Assembly (NCBI RefSeq): GCF_004379255.2 | Contig: NC_056040.1 | Span: 34,645,779-34,709,778 of the forward strand | Origin: Salvia splendens | Lineage: Eukaryota; Streptophyta; Magnoliopsida; Lamiales; Lamiaceae | Reading direction: 5' to 3' | DNA length: 64,000 nt | In this document: positions 32,950-42,798 of the stretch, piece by piece | Numbering within the stretch: position 1 is the stretch's first letter | Layout: each line of letters starts with the position of its first letter | Notes under the pieces: generated by a model | What the model was told of the DNA's origin: nothing | What the model saw: the letters and a program-made list of their open reading frames with translations, nothing else | Databases searched by the model: none | Position numbers and translations under genes: made by a program

Positions 32950-34611
32950 ATGGCCCGTGCATTCGAAGCAGCCCTATATGAAGAAGAGGAGATACCACAG
33001 TCATTTGAGGAGGCTTCAAAACACAAGCATTGGAGGGAAGTCATTAAGAAGGAGATAGATGCTCTCATAAAAAATGAGACATGGGAGAAGTGTACACTGC
33101 CGATAGGAAAAAAACCGGTTGGATGCCGATGGATATTCACTATAAAACGGCGTGCTGATGGTTCAATCGAGAGATATAAGGCAAGACTTGTGGCCAAGGG
33201 ATATACACAGGTGTATGGAGTAGATTATGAGGAAACATTCTCCCCAGTTGCCAAATTAGACACTGTTCGAGCCCTACTTTCCGTGGCAGCTTGCAAAGAT
33301 TGGCCTCTACACCAATTTGATGTAACCAATGCATTCCTACATGGTGAATTAGAGAAGGACAAGGAAGTATACATGGAAGTCCCCCCGGGATACTCAGGAG
33401 AGTTTGGAGCAGGACAAGTGTGTCGCCTCAAGAAGACACTGTATGGATTAAAGCAATCCCCAAGAATTTGGTTTGGGAGATTCTGTCAAGCAATATTCAA
33501 ACACGGTTTTAAGCAAAGCCATTCAGATCATACACTCTTCACCAAGAGAAGGGATGAAAAAGTGACATGTCTAATCATCTATGTAGACGACATGATCATC
33601 ACTGGAGACGATACTGAAGAAATCCAAAACTTGAGGAAAAATCTAGCCAAAGAATTTGAGATGAAAGTTCTAGGAGCACTAAAGTACTTCCTTGGAATTG
33701 AAGTGTTGAGATCCAGACACGAAATATTTCTAAGGCAGAAAAAGTATGTACTAGACCTTCTTGCAGAAACTGGGTTGCTAGACTGCAAGCCTGCAGAAAC
33801 TCCGATGATCCCCAATCATGGATTAAAGATGGAAGAGGGAGCTGAGCTTGCAGACCGAGAGAGATACCAACGGCTAGTGGGGAGACTCATCTACCTCTCA
33901 CACACTAGACCCGACATAACCTATGCGGTCGGCATTATTAGCCAGTTTATGCACCGACCTCAAGTCGACCATATGGAGGCTGCGTTGAGGATCGTGAGAT
34001 ACCTAAAAGGAACTATTAGCTATGGAGTGTTCCTAGCTAAAAGAGATGATCTGGAAATCGATGGATATACTGATGCTGACTGGGCTAGCAATCCAATTGA
34101 CAGAAAATCCACCGGGGGATACTTCACATTCATAGGAGGGAACTTAGTCACTTGGAGAAGCAAGAAACAGAAGGTGGTTGCTCTATCAAGTGCAGAGGCA
34201 GAATTTCGAGGAATCAAAAGTGGGCTAATGGAAATCATGTGGCTAAGGAGATTGTTGACAGAAATTGGCTTTCCACCCACACGGAAGAGTAAATTGTTAT
34301 GTGACAACAAAGCCGCAATCAGCATTTCGGAAAATCCAGTACAACACGACCGAACCAAACATGTTGAAGTTGATCGCCACTTCATCAAAGAGAAACTCGA
34401 AGGAGGAATCATAGAGTTCTCATTCGTTCGGTCAGAAGAGCAACTTGCAGACATCCTCACCAAAGCAGTGCATCCAAAAGTCTTCAAGGAAATTCTGGTC
34501 AAGTTGAGTATCGGAGATACCGTTGCTCAACTTGAGGGGGAGTGTCAAAGTATGGCAAGGAATCAATCAACGGAATCAATGGGAGGAGGAGAAGATTGTG
34601 GGAATAATTGA
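32950..34611 (+). CDS. pol: C2 Copia reverse transcriptase-RNase H, intact frame
   Basis: 553 codons without a break. RVT_2 motifs are all present: WIFTIKRRADGSIERYKARL, GYTQVYGVDYEETFSPVAKL, FDVTNAFLHGELEKDKEVYM, KKTLYGLKQSPRIWFGRF and the catalytic LIIYVDDMIITGDD. RNase H follows with YTDADWASNPIDRKSTGGYF, SSAEAEFRGI and LCDNKAAISI, ending DILTKAVHPKVF. The frame then runs into the 3' LTR (from 34543) and stops at 34611. The start shown is the first ATG after a stop; in the element this would be part of one polyprotein. It copies element RNA into DNA. Confidence 0.9.
   Translation: MARAFEAALYEEEEIPQSFEEASKHKHWREVIKKEIDALIKNETWEKCTLPIGKKPVGCRWIFTIKRRADGSIERYKARLVAKGYTQVYGVDYEETFSPVAKLDTVRALLSVAACKDWPLHQFDVTNAFLHGELEKDKEVYMEVPPGYSGEFGAGQVCRLKKTLYGLKQSPRIWFGRFCQAIFKHGFKQSHSDHTLFTKRRDEKVTCLIIYVDDMIITGDDTEEIQNLRKNLAKEFEMKVLGALKYFLGIEVLRSRHEIFLRQKKYVLDLLAETGLLDCKPAETPMIPNHGLKMEEGAELADRERYQRLVGRLIYLSHTRPDITYAVGIISQFMHRPQVDHMEAALRIVRYLKGTISYGVFLAKRDDLEIDGYTDADWASNPIDRKSTGGYFTFIGGNLVTWRSKKQKVVALSSAEAEFRGIKSGLMEIMWLRRLLTEIGFPPTRKSKLLCDNKAAISISENPVQHDRTKHVEVDRHFIKEKLEGGIIEFSFVRSEEQLADILTKAVHPKVFKEILVKLSIGDTVAQLEGECQSMARNQSTESMGGGEDCGNN
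34532..34542 (+). promoter_or_regulatory. C2 polypurine tract
   Basis: TTGAGGGGGAG lies immediately before the 3' LTR start, the expected place and composition for priming plus-strand DNA. Confidence 0.8.
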
Positions 34612-34817
34612 TTGATAGTTGATTGATATCAAAGAATATTATTTCCTAGAATAGCTTGATACAATTTCCATAGATAGTGACCAATTATTCCTATATAATT
34701 GAGGATGTAAATCTTTGTAAACAATCAAGCAATATACGAACCTTTCTACTCCCTATTCTCTGTGTTCCCAATATCGATCAATATGAGTTCAGTCTCTCTC
34801 GATTACCATCTCTAAGA
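34543..34817 (+). repeat. 3' LTR of C2
   Basis: It is 275 bp and matches the 5' LTR except for five substitutions and an extra GAG-type triplet in 'gggaggaggagaag'. It ends AAGA, followed by the ctacc duplication. Confidence 0.9.
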
Positions 34818-35313
34818 CTACCTTGCACATTAATATTACAAGACAAAATATTGTTACAAAGAGCTAGAATAATTGTAGATGAATAGGTATACATCACCTT
34901 GTCAAATTAACACACGACTCTCTTCTTAATTTATTAAGGTAAAAACTGAGCCGATGCCAGTAAGAGCATCCGCAGCGGTGGCGGTTGGCGCCACCGCCGT
35001 CCGTGCCAGCGGCAAGGCGAAGGACCGCCACCGCTGCAACCGCGCCGCTGGCACGGCGCTGCTCGATGTATCGAGCACGTCCGTGCCAGCGGACGCACAC
35101 GTGGCGGTCTCCTATTCGCCAACGGCATAGCCGTTGGTTTCAAACATTTTTTTATTTTTATTTTTTAAAAAATCGGATTTTTATTAAAAAAATCGATAAA
35201 AAATAAAAAAAAAAAATTTCACTTCCCCAAAAAATTATATCCGTTTATAACCGTTTTTCCCCACTTTTTAATTTTTTTTTTATTTTTTTTACCCCAAAAA
35301 TACACACTTTCAT

Positions 35314-35321
35314 CTATAAAT
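35314..35321 (+). promoter_or_regulatory. TATA-like box of P3 ORF1
   Basis: 'ctataaat' lies about 104-111 bp upstream of the ORF1 ATG. The same box at the same relative place is found in P4 (near 47007), which argues that the element carries its own promoter. Confidence 0.6.
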
Positions 35322-35424
35322 ACCCCCAATTTCACTCCAAAAAATTCACACTTTCACTACACAATTCTCATCATCAATCTCTCATATCCATTTTCATCTT
35401 CCTCTCACACCCTACAACACCACT

Positions 35425-36429
35425 ATGTCCGGTAACGACGACAACCCAAGCGGCTCTTACGGTTGGAACCCCGAATGGTTCGGTTCGCAACCGTTTCATA
35501 GTCCGGAAACGGAATATTCGGCCCCTCCTCTCACCCAAGATTCGGGCGTTCCGAGTGGCTACCGGCCATACCCAATCGACGATCAAGGTGCCTCCGATGG
35601 GCGCTACGGGTGGACACCGGAGCATAGGCCTCGCGCCCCTTCCCAAATGCCGAATCCTCCATCTCGCGCCGGTGTCCGCACACCGTACTCACCGGCGGAG
35701 ATGGAAAGATTGTTCAAGGCGTACTTGGAAATCTCCGAAGATGCGGTGGTTGGAACGAACCAATCCGGCGATCACTTTTGGTGGCGCGTCTCTAGCCGGT
35801 ACAATGCACACCGGCCGCCGGGAACGATCGAGCGCAACGAGAGTATGGTGCGCAACTGCATCGGCCGAGCCAACGAAGAAATTGGCAAGTTCAACGGCTA
35901 TTTCATCCAGGAGTCCCGGAATGCCGGGAGCGGCCGAAGCGAGGTCGACATCATCACCGCCTCGCTGAGCACCTACCAATCCATGAACGGTAAGTCGTTC
36001 AAATATCTTAACGTTTGGCAGGAGACGCGGACGCACCCGAAGTATAAGGGAGGCATAACATCCTCCTCTAGCGGCTCCTCCAAACGCTCACGGTCGGCAT
36101 CCCTATCCGACGCCGGCGAAGAAGTGGCTAGCCAACTCGCCGAAGCTAACTTGGGTAGCCCCGATGCCCAACCAAGCGGTTCCCGACGCCGACCGCAAGG
36201 TAGGAAGAAGGCGGCGGCCGAACGACGTCGCGCCGCGACTCCATCTGCCCCTGCTCCCGAACCCGCACCCTATGTTCCACCTCCACCCCCGAACAACTCG
36301 TTGTGGGCCCTTTTGGCCCAACTCAATATGGCCGATAGGTCAACTATGACCCCCACGCAACTTCAAACGCACGAGTCCATGATATTGGGTCTCCAAAAAC
36401 AATTGGGGTTGGTGCCGCCGGATGCGTAG
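35425..36429 (+). CDS. P3 ORF1: Myb/SANT-like (trihelix/NAM-C-type) protein, intact
   Basis: 334 codons with a TATA 5' and a full stop-free frame. The N-terminal 90 residues are Gly/Ser/Pro-rich (SYGWNPEWFGSQPF). Residues about 91-200 form the conserved helix-rich domain: YSPAEMERLFKAYLEISED, HFWWRVSSRYNAHRPPGT, RNESMVRNCIGRANEEIGKF and KSFKYLNVWQETRTHPKY. A Ser-rich linker (SSSSGSSKRSRSASLSD) and a basic segment (SRRRPQGRKKAAAERRRAA) likely act as a nuclear signal. The C-terminal helix TPTQLQTHESMILGLQKQLG matches P1 and P4. Harbinger ORF1 proteins help the transposase enter the nucleus and bind TIRs. Here no transposase accompanies it. The ATG is the first in frame and matches the aligned start in P4. 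It could be expressed or co-opted; nothing in the sequence proves either. Confidence 0.85.
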   Translation: MSGNDDNPSGSYGWNPEWFGSQPFHSPETEYSAPPLTQDSGVPSGYRPYPIDDQGASDGRYGWTPEHRPRAPSQMPNPPSRAGVRTPYSPAEMERLFKAYLEISEDAVVGTNQSGDHFWWRVSSRYNAHRPPGTIERNESMVRNCIGRANEEIGKFNGYFIQESRNAGSGRSEVDIITASLSTYQSMNGKSFKYLNVWQETRTHPKYKGGITSSSSGSSKRSRSASLSDAGEEVASQLAEANLGSPDAQPSGSRRRPQGRKKAAAERRRAATPSAPAPEPAPYVPPPPPNNSLWALLAQLNMADRSTMTPTQLQTHESMILGLQKQLGLVPPDA

Positions 36430-36454
36430 TCTTCCTCGGGTTATATTAGCCAAT

Positions 36455-36575
36455 AATTATGTAATTTTTAATTTTTAGGAGTTTAATTATGTAATTTTTA
36501 ATTTTTAGTATTTTAATTATGTAATTTTTAATTTTTAGGATTTTAATTATGTCTTTTTATTTTATTTGTAATTTG
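36455..36575 (+). repeat. AT-rich tandem repeats in the P3 3' tail
   Basis: The unit 'taattatgtaatttttaatt' plus 'tttagga' (about 29 bp) recurs three to four times after the ORF1 stop. The same tail occurs in P4 at 48210-48310, so it is an element feature, not chance. Confidence 0.75.
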
Positions 36576-36774
36576 TTATTTTTATTGTGGTTTTTTTAAT
36601 GAATTTTAGTATTATGAAAATGTTTTTGTGTAATTGAATTTTATATTAATTGTGCTCGTCCTTGCGGAAGAGCACAGTTGTGGGTGTTGTGCTCTTGCCA
36701 GAGAGCAGGCATGAATAGTACCGCCCGGGCCCACAACCGTGCCGCTGGCAAGAGCACGGTTGTGGATGCTCTAA

Positions 36775-37329
36775 GTTTTCAATCTTATTTTAGAATAATC
36801 TATTGTGACTTTTGAAGTCTAAGACCAGTAGCTGCATCTAACCGTTAGTGGTGAGTGCATTTGTATCGCATTCTTGCTCAAGAATTCCACTAAATCATCT
36901 TCTATCAGGTTTGCTCACCGCTTCAAGATGCATACTTCTCTTAATTTCTGCTATTCTCTATGCTTGTTTCTTAATTGATTTCTGCTTCTTGTATTTCAAT
37001 CTTCCCCAAACCTAGGTATTATCTTATTATTAAATGCAAATCCCCAACTTTCAAGCTTGAGATAGAGTTTGAGAGAAACCCCTTGTTAAAAAATGATGTC
37101 TGCTGCTATGTTGTTTGTGTATGCGATTAAAGAGATTTATCAAGCCTTTGAATATTGTAAAAATGTTATCTTTATATTGAATGATATATAGATATTTGAT
37201 TTGTGGATTCTTGGTTGGAGAACTAAAATAACGGAATCTGTATATTGATATGTAGTTTCAGCTTAGATAGGATTCAACTTGTTCCAGCAATTGAATAAAT
37301 TTTGTGGATTTGATTAGTGAGACAGAACC
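36775..37329 (+). promoter_or_regulatory. Upstream region of the MATE fragment
   Basis: About 555 bp separates P3 from the MATE ATG. It is AT-rich; no clear TATA box could be fixed. It may include 5' UTR sequence. P3 lies directly beside it, so the element, and C2 behind it, now form the far upstream sequence of this gene. Confidence 0.35.
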
Positions 37330-38315
37330 ATGAACGGTGACGGTTTGCAAGCGCGCCTCTTGAGCCCCGGAAATGAGCCGGAGGTTGATTTGAAGGAGAA
37401 AGTTTATGTGGAGTCCAAGAAAATATGGAGGGTTGCATTCCCTAGTGTTATTTCTCGAGTTTCTTCTTTTGGTACCATTGTAGTCACGCAGTCGTTTATT
37501 GGCCACATAAGCTCGGTCGATCTTGCTGGTTACGCCCTTGTTCAGACCTTGCTCGTGCGATTCGTGAATGGGATTCTGGTAATGCACCCTTTGCATCTTT
37601 GTTTATGATCAACATACAGTATGCTGTTACTAATTCTACTATTCAAGATTGATAACGTGCATGATTCAGTGTTTTTGTAAATATTATCTAGGGCTTTAGG
37701 ATATCCCACACTTCCAATCGATCTTATCACTTTTATCTATTTAGGCTAATCCTCATTCGTAAACTTAATTGTTCCGTGATTCCAAAATCATTATTTTGAT
37801 ACTAGAACTGTGTGCTCCTTCATAATCATATCTTTGTTGGTATTATTGGTTGTGTTTCACTCTTTAGTTGTGCTGCAGATTGGAATGTCAAGTGCAACTG
37901 AGACTCTCTGTGGTCAAGCATATGGGGCGAAGCAGTACCACATGATGGGCATTTTCTTGCAACGGTCGTGGATCGTGGATCTTCTCTCAATGACTATATT
38001 ATTGCCTCTCTTTCTCTTCGGAAGTCCCATCTTTAGGCTACTTGGTCAGGAAGAGGATATTGCAGTGTCTGCCGGATATATTTCACTGTGGTTTATCCCC
38101 TTCAACTATGCCATTGTGTTTGCATTGACAATTCAAATGTATCTGCAAGCACAGCAAAAGAACAGGATCATAGCTTACCTGTCGGTTCTACAATTCATAG
38201 TCCACTTCCCTCTATCATATCTATTCGTCTACATTCTCGAATGGGGAGTTGGGGGTGCTATGCTTGCACTAAACATGTCTCAGTGGGTCACGATTATTGG
38301 AGAGTTCATACACAA
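37330..38315 (+). pseudogene. MATE (DETOXIFICATION-type) transporter, first two exons only
   Basis: Exon 1 runs from the ATG at 37330 to 37578 (donor GTAATG), giving 83 residues: a soluble N-terminus and KKIWRVAFPSVISRVSSFG, the start of the first membrane helix. Exon 2 begins at 37879 after a good acceptor (tgctgcag): IGMSSATETLCGQAYGAKQY, the family's conserved AxGAK-type signature, then LQRSWIVDLLSMTILLPLF, LGQEEDIAVSAGYISLWFIP, MYLQAQQKNRIIAYLSVLQF and WGVGGAMLALNMSQWVTIIG. Helices 1-6 or so are covered. After GEFIH (about 38315) similarity stops and AT-rich DNA follows. Full MATE proteins have about 480-500 residues and 12 helices, so more than half is missing from this window. MATE proteins export metabolites or toxins using a proton gradient. 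No frameshift is seen in what remains. Only a very long intron could rescue it. Confidence 0.8.
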
Positions 38316-38600
38316 AACTAGTACAAAAAGTGATATTATAATATCTTCTCTCATTCTCCCCCCTCTTTATACTATTATTATTAATCATTAATATTATTAT
38401 TTTGATGTTAGAAATTAATAATTAATTTATTTTTTAATATCATTCAAATATACTTAATTATAATTATTTATAATTATATTTGATTATTATAATATTATTT
38501 TTTTTATAATACTAAAAACTAGCAGTAATTAATAAATAATTAAGTATACTTAATCAAATTATGAATCATATATATTATATAATAATAGTAGTAATAATTA

Positions 38601-38642
<42 letters not shown>

Positions 38643-39019
38643 TTATTAAATTAATAACTAATCACTAGTCTTAATAAAAATTTATAATTGTGAATTGTAT
38701 TGGTAATGATATAAAGAGTTAGAATATTTTTAGTTAGGTGTTTCAACCCTAAAATGAATATATAAAATAATTTAATAAAAAATAGTGAATTGATTTAATT
38801 ACTTTAAATAATTAATTTAATTAGGTATTTTGTTCTTGATTTATATTATGAATGCAATTAAACGAATGTATAAAAACCTAAAAAGAAAGAAGAAAATGAA
38901 GAGAAAAGAAAAAGAGGAAACATAAACTAACGAGAAAAAAGAAAGAAGAAAGGAAGATGGAGTACAAAAAGAAAGAAGAAACTAAAAAAGAAAAAAAGAA
39001 ATAAGAAAGGAAGAAAAAA
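38316..39019. other. AT-rich spacer with (TTA)n microsatellite
   Basis: No gene is visible. A (ATT)n run of about 15 units lies at 38600-38643. From 38875 to 39019 the + strand becomes purine-only (aaagaaagaagaaaatg-type). Its final A run is the target of the solo LTR insertion. Confidence 0.6.
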
Positions 39020-40545
39020 TGTTAGGTTTAGTATACTGAAAAGCATGTTTCGAGCAAGTTCGCGCGAATAGAATCTTGCTTGTATACGAAAAATTTCTAC
39101 AATCCACTTTTAACCCGATTCAGTATTATTCGAGCAGTTTGCACGAATAGAATCAGTATATTATACATTGTGTTTGCTTGTGCGTTTATAAGGTGTTTTA
39201 TAAACATTTAAATGCATAAGAAGTAAACAAATCCTAAGTCTTTTGCTTAGTAGACTGGTTGTGGGCGTGGTCCACTTTAAGGTAACTACAGTCGGTTCTA
39301 TGCAATGCTTTGCAAAAGAAAAAGAAGAATTTCACAACCTAGATATGCTTTGGCTACCTATCGCAAAAGGTTGCAATGTCAGTCCGATTATTTCTAAGCC
39401 TTATTGAAATAAGATGACGTTGATGTGGTATAGCACTGAATGGATCTAACAGCAAGACATGTCTTTATGCTATCTACTGAAACACTAAGTCTTGATAAAT
39501 AATTATTTCTTAATCTACATACGTTAGCATTGAGCATACGGTATTGATTATGCACTACTTTGACTTATCAAATGATGCGGGTTTTTTGCAACCCAATAAT
39601 CCTGATATATTGGGCAGTGGTGATTAATATCTAGCGGTGCTATGATTGCAATTATGTTGAATTGTGCACGAGGTGAGTCTCGTTTGATAATGTCCTCAAG
39701 AGGATCTTGAACAAGGTTTTATTATTCGAAAACTGACCAGTTGGAGTTTTATTACTCTATGAATAATAAATAAGTGTTTCTTGCTAAGTCCACTCTTGTA
39801 ATTAATAAGATGTTAATTAATTAAGTCCATAGCACACTTTAATTAATTAATGGACATTTATATCTTAAGTGCGAGAAATAAATAATAAACAAGATGAAAA
39901 TCAGATTACTTGTAATTTCGGATTTGGATGGGGAGATCAATATTACTTCTGTAGTGGCTGCTCGTAATATTCTAATATAAGCTTGTATTAAATTGTGGGT
40001 TCAATTTAATTAGTAAAAAGCTAATTGGGGTGAACACATATCCAAAACCTTCCATAGATCCCTAACTGGGCCAAATATGTAACTATTATAAATAGGAGAA
40101 TAAATGAGATAGAAAATATACAATTAATTAAGAGAAAATTTCGTCCCTCTCTTCTCTACAGTAGGGGACGAAAATTTCCAATTATTCTCCTCCGTGAGGA
40201 ATTTTTCTGTCCTCTTTATTCGAGTCCTAGTATTTTGATAAGATCAGCCCACCCTGATATCGAGATACAGTTCGTGAACCAGTCAGAAGATCCGTGGTTG
40301 TATTGAAAATCATCGTGGAGAAGGTGCGAGCTATTTTCGATTCTTCAGTGAATCAACGAGGTAAATTGTCTTACTCCGTAGCAAGCATATTTTAGGTATT
40401 ATTTGTGCTAAAGCATGTTTAAATTCGAGTTATGAGCATGATACATGTGAGAATTACGCGAATAGAATTTGTCTAAATAATCTGCTAATAGATCAGAATT
40501 TTATGTGATCCGTTTGCACGCACACTTCCGCTGCCAACCCCTTCA
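39020..40545 (+). repeat. Solo LTR of the C1-type Copia family
   Basis: A 1526-bp LTR with TG start (TGTTAGGTTTAGTATACTG) and CA end (GCTGCCAACCCCTTCA). It matches 11508-12975 and parts of 13494-15349 in inverse orientation. There is no PBS, coding sequence or second LTR on either side, and AAAAA flanks both ends (39015-39019 and 40546-40550). Because the flank is an A-run, the duplication is suggestive rather than decisive. TATA-like 'attataaatagg' lies near 40085. It arose most simply by recombination between the two LTRs of a full element. Confidence 0.88.
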
Positions 40546-40662
40546 AAAAAATTCACATGTTTGGTACTATTTAATTGAAATTTCCAAAAATATTCCCCAT
40601 AACCAAAAAATCACATGTTTGGTACCTAGGGTTATTTTTGTCACGGGGTACTAAAAACAATA

Positions 40663-40862
40663 CTACCTTCATCCCTAATAATTTGGCACCATTTGACCCC
40701 GCACGAGTTTTAAGAAATGTAAGAGTTTTAAGAAATGTAATAGAAAGTGAGTTGAAAATGTTAGTGGCATGTGGGTCCTACTTTTTTAGTTTTAAAATAA
40801 AATGTGAGTTGGAATGAGTTAGTGGAATAAAATAAGTGACAAATTTTCAGGGACGAATGGAG
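40663..40862. mobile_element. Stowaway-like MITE
   Basis: CTACCTTCATCCCTAATAAT on the left and ...TTTTCAGGGACGAATGGAG on the right are inverted, with TA on both flanks (40661-40662 and 40863-40864). It is about 200 bp, non-coding, and stands 20 bp from the next MITE. Confidence 0.7.
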
Positions 40863-40882
40863 TATAAAATAAAGATAAGGTA

Positions 40883-41083
40883 CTCCCTCCGTCTCACAAA
40901 AGATGTCATACTTGTGGGATGATATGAGATTTTAGGAGGTTTTGTTTTATGTGTTAAATGGAGTGAGAAAATATAGTATTTATATATATGTGAAAGAGAA
41001 CTTTTTTCAAAAATGGAAATCTGACATCTTTTGTGTGACAAACTAAAAAAGAAAGTGTGAAATCTATTATGGGAAGGAGGGAG
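40883..41083. mobile_element. Stowaway MITE
   Basis: CTCCCTCCGTCTCACAAAAG and ...TTATGGGAAGGAGGGAG are inverted ends. TA is present at 40881-40882, while the right flank reads 'tc', so the right duplication is lost or degraded. 'agatgtcatac' and 'ctgacatctttt' form subterminal inverted parts. Confidence 0.75.
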
Positions 41084-41369
41084 TCATATTTATGTGCGAA
41101 AGTTAAAGATCAGGTACCATTTATGTAGTTCACTCTTTAAATAATCCATTGGTTTTATCTCATAGTTCATTTATAACAATTGTGACAAACTTTAATTCAT
41201 AATTTCTCACTCACCATGAATCGTTTTAGAGAAAATTAATATATCACGGTCATCTACTCAGAACGTAGATCAATGTTATTGCATTTAATTTTACAAAATT
41301 AAATGTTTCATCACATTTATTATTAGTCAAAGTCCTTTGACCAAACACGATTCCAACATTTTCGGCACG

Positions 41370-41505
41370 TGTTTGGGAAAATGATAATAAATAGTCAAAG
41401 TGGAAAGAAAGTAAAATAAGTAAGAAAACTCTTCTATATTATTCTCTCACTTACTTTACTTTCTCTTCAGTTTAACTATTTATTATCATCTTCGCAAAAC
41501 AACAG
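41370..41505. repeat. Foldback repeat
   Basis: 'aatgataataaatagt' (41379) and 'actatttattatcatc' (41468) face each other, continued by 'aagaaagtaaaataagtaag' and 'ttactttactttctc'. The arms are about 55 bp with a short loop. A lone Stowaway-like end (gggacggagggag, 41534-41546) lies just beyond. Confidence 0.6.
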
Positions 41506-41790
41506 CAAAAAAGAAATCAACCACTTGAATTGGGACGGAGGGAGTATGTTTTTCAATTCCTTCAACAAAAATTCTCTCTAAAATTTTATGGATTCCTACT
41601 ATGAGTGTGGTGATTGTTGTGAATTTTAGAATAACTATAATACAAGCACATATAATCACAACGAAGCAATAAATATTTTAGACGTACTTTTAAATTGTAA
41701 GAGAAAAGTGTCGGAAATAATTGTTAGAGGTCCAACACACGTGCATAAGATTTGGATGAGAAGCTCCTAAAAAGAGAGGAAAAAAAATTC

Positions 41791-41922
41791 ATATAAGTGA
41801 GGAAACAAAAGTAAACAAAATAAAAGCAAGAAAAACAAGTAGAGAGAACTTAATTGATATAAGTGAGGAAACAAAAGTAAACAAAATAAAAGAAAGAAAA
41901 ACAAGTAGAGAGAATTTATTTT
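41791..41922. repeat. Direct tandem duplication, 66-bp unit
   Basis: 'atataagtgaggaaacaaaa' starts at 41791 and again at 41857. The two units are nearly identical, so the duplication is recent. Confidence 0.8.
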
Positions 41923-42121
41923 ATATAGAGTTGTTTTGTGAGATAATGAAGAGAGATGAAAAAAGTAGAGATCGTGATATTTTTTTTTAGGAAACGTTTC
42001 ATTTTTAATAGGACAACCCAAAAAGAAAAATATTTCATTTTTAATGGGAGAGATGAAGTTGTTTTTTATGCAATACGAGGGTGTTCGGTTTGCAAGATCA
42101 TATCCCATTATTAAATTTGTA

Positions 42122-42356
42122 CTCCCTCCGTCCCATGTTACTTGCACTGTTGCTTTTCGGCTCGTCACAAACTACTTATACAATTTATAGTTTAAGTTAG
42201 AATTAATGCATTTAAATAATATGTTAGTTTAAGTTAAGAGCTCATTTATTAAGTGATTTATCATTACACTTAAAATTCTAATTTAATTACACTAAAAAAT
42301 CAATCCCAAATTTACGGCCTAAAATGAAAATTGCGAGTAACATGAGACGGATGGAG
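42122..42356. mobile_element. Stowaway MITE
   Basis: Ends CTCCCTCCGTCCCATGTTAC and ...GTAACATGAGACGGATGGAG are inverted with few mismatches and flanked by TA (42120-42121 and 42357-42358). It is 235 bp, non-coding, and one of the cleanest Stowaway copies here. Confidence 0.85.
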
Positions 42357-42692
42357 TATTATGTTTGGTTCATGAGATTGAATCTCATTACTTAATCCTA
42401 AATGATAGTCATGTGATAATTAGTCATAGTCAATCCCCTCCTACTAAATAATCTCACCAACTTAATCCTAAATTGTATTTTGCTACTAATTTATGTAGGA
42501 AATCAAACACCATCTACAAGTATTATGTTTCTATATTTTTATTGTGTGAGGAAATTATATTTCTACCGATTAAATTAGTTATGTACTTCTACTATTTTGT
42601 ACTCCCTTCATGTAATTCATGATGTCCACATTTTTTAGTGATACACGATTTTAGGAGGAATTGTTAGATAGAGTAAGTAGGGAGAAGAAAAA

Positions 42693-42798
42693 ATCCAGAG
42701 CCTTTGTCCTAGCGGCAAGGAGCTTAGACATTATTGCATGAGGTGCCGAGTTCGAGCACTCTTGACATAAGTTGTAATTTCCTCTTATCTATAGTAGA
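42693..42798 (+). mobile_element. tRNA-derived SINE with target duplication
   Basis: A 106-bp unit has an A-box-like TAGCGGCAAGG (42710-42720) and a B-box-like GAGTTCGAGCAC (42748-42759), spaced as in pol III promoters. Flanking copies of gagaagaaaaa lie at 42682-42692 and 42799-42809, an 11-bp perfect duplication. The 3' part ends in T-rich sequence, not poly-A. It inserted into a sequence that starts like a Stowaway end (42600). It has no coding function. Confidence 0.8.

Larger units (their letters stand above)
30112..34817 (+). mobile_element. C2, near-complete young Copia retrotransposon
   Basis: It has two LTRs (30112-30383 and 34543-34817), a perfect 5-bp duplication ctacc at 30107-30111 and 34818-34822, a PBS and a purine tract. 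The internal region encodes protease, integrase and RT-RNase H. By eye the LTRs differ by five substitutions and one 3-bp gap, about 98% identity, so this is one of the youngest insertions in the window. Stops in the integrase region mean it is probably not autonomous. Confidence 0.92.
34964..36771 (+). mobile_element. P3, PIF/Harbinger element with intact ORF1
   Basis: TIRs are GAGCATCCGCAGCGG (left) and ...CCGTGCTC near the right end closing with GTTGTGGATGCTC. TAA duplicates flank both sides (34961-34963 and 36772-36774). The 1.8-kb element contains one promoter-like TATA, one intact ORF1 on the + strand and a 3' tail of short AT-rich tandem repeats (36459-36570). There is no DDE transposase. 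It sits between C2 and the MATE fragment. Confidence 0.9.

Noticed and set aside
34020..34502. 160-codon minus-strand frame
   Set aside because: Antisense to the intact C2 RNase H.
38600..38643. ATT microsatellite as a possible matrix attachment or origin signal
   Set aside because: Simple triplet repeat in AT-rich DNA; nothing further supports a function.
41767..42168. 133-codon minus-strand Phe/Leu-rich frame, like a membrane protein
   Set aside because: Arises from the 66-bp A-rich duplication and runs into a Stowaway MITE; hydrophobicity is a composition effect.
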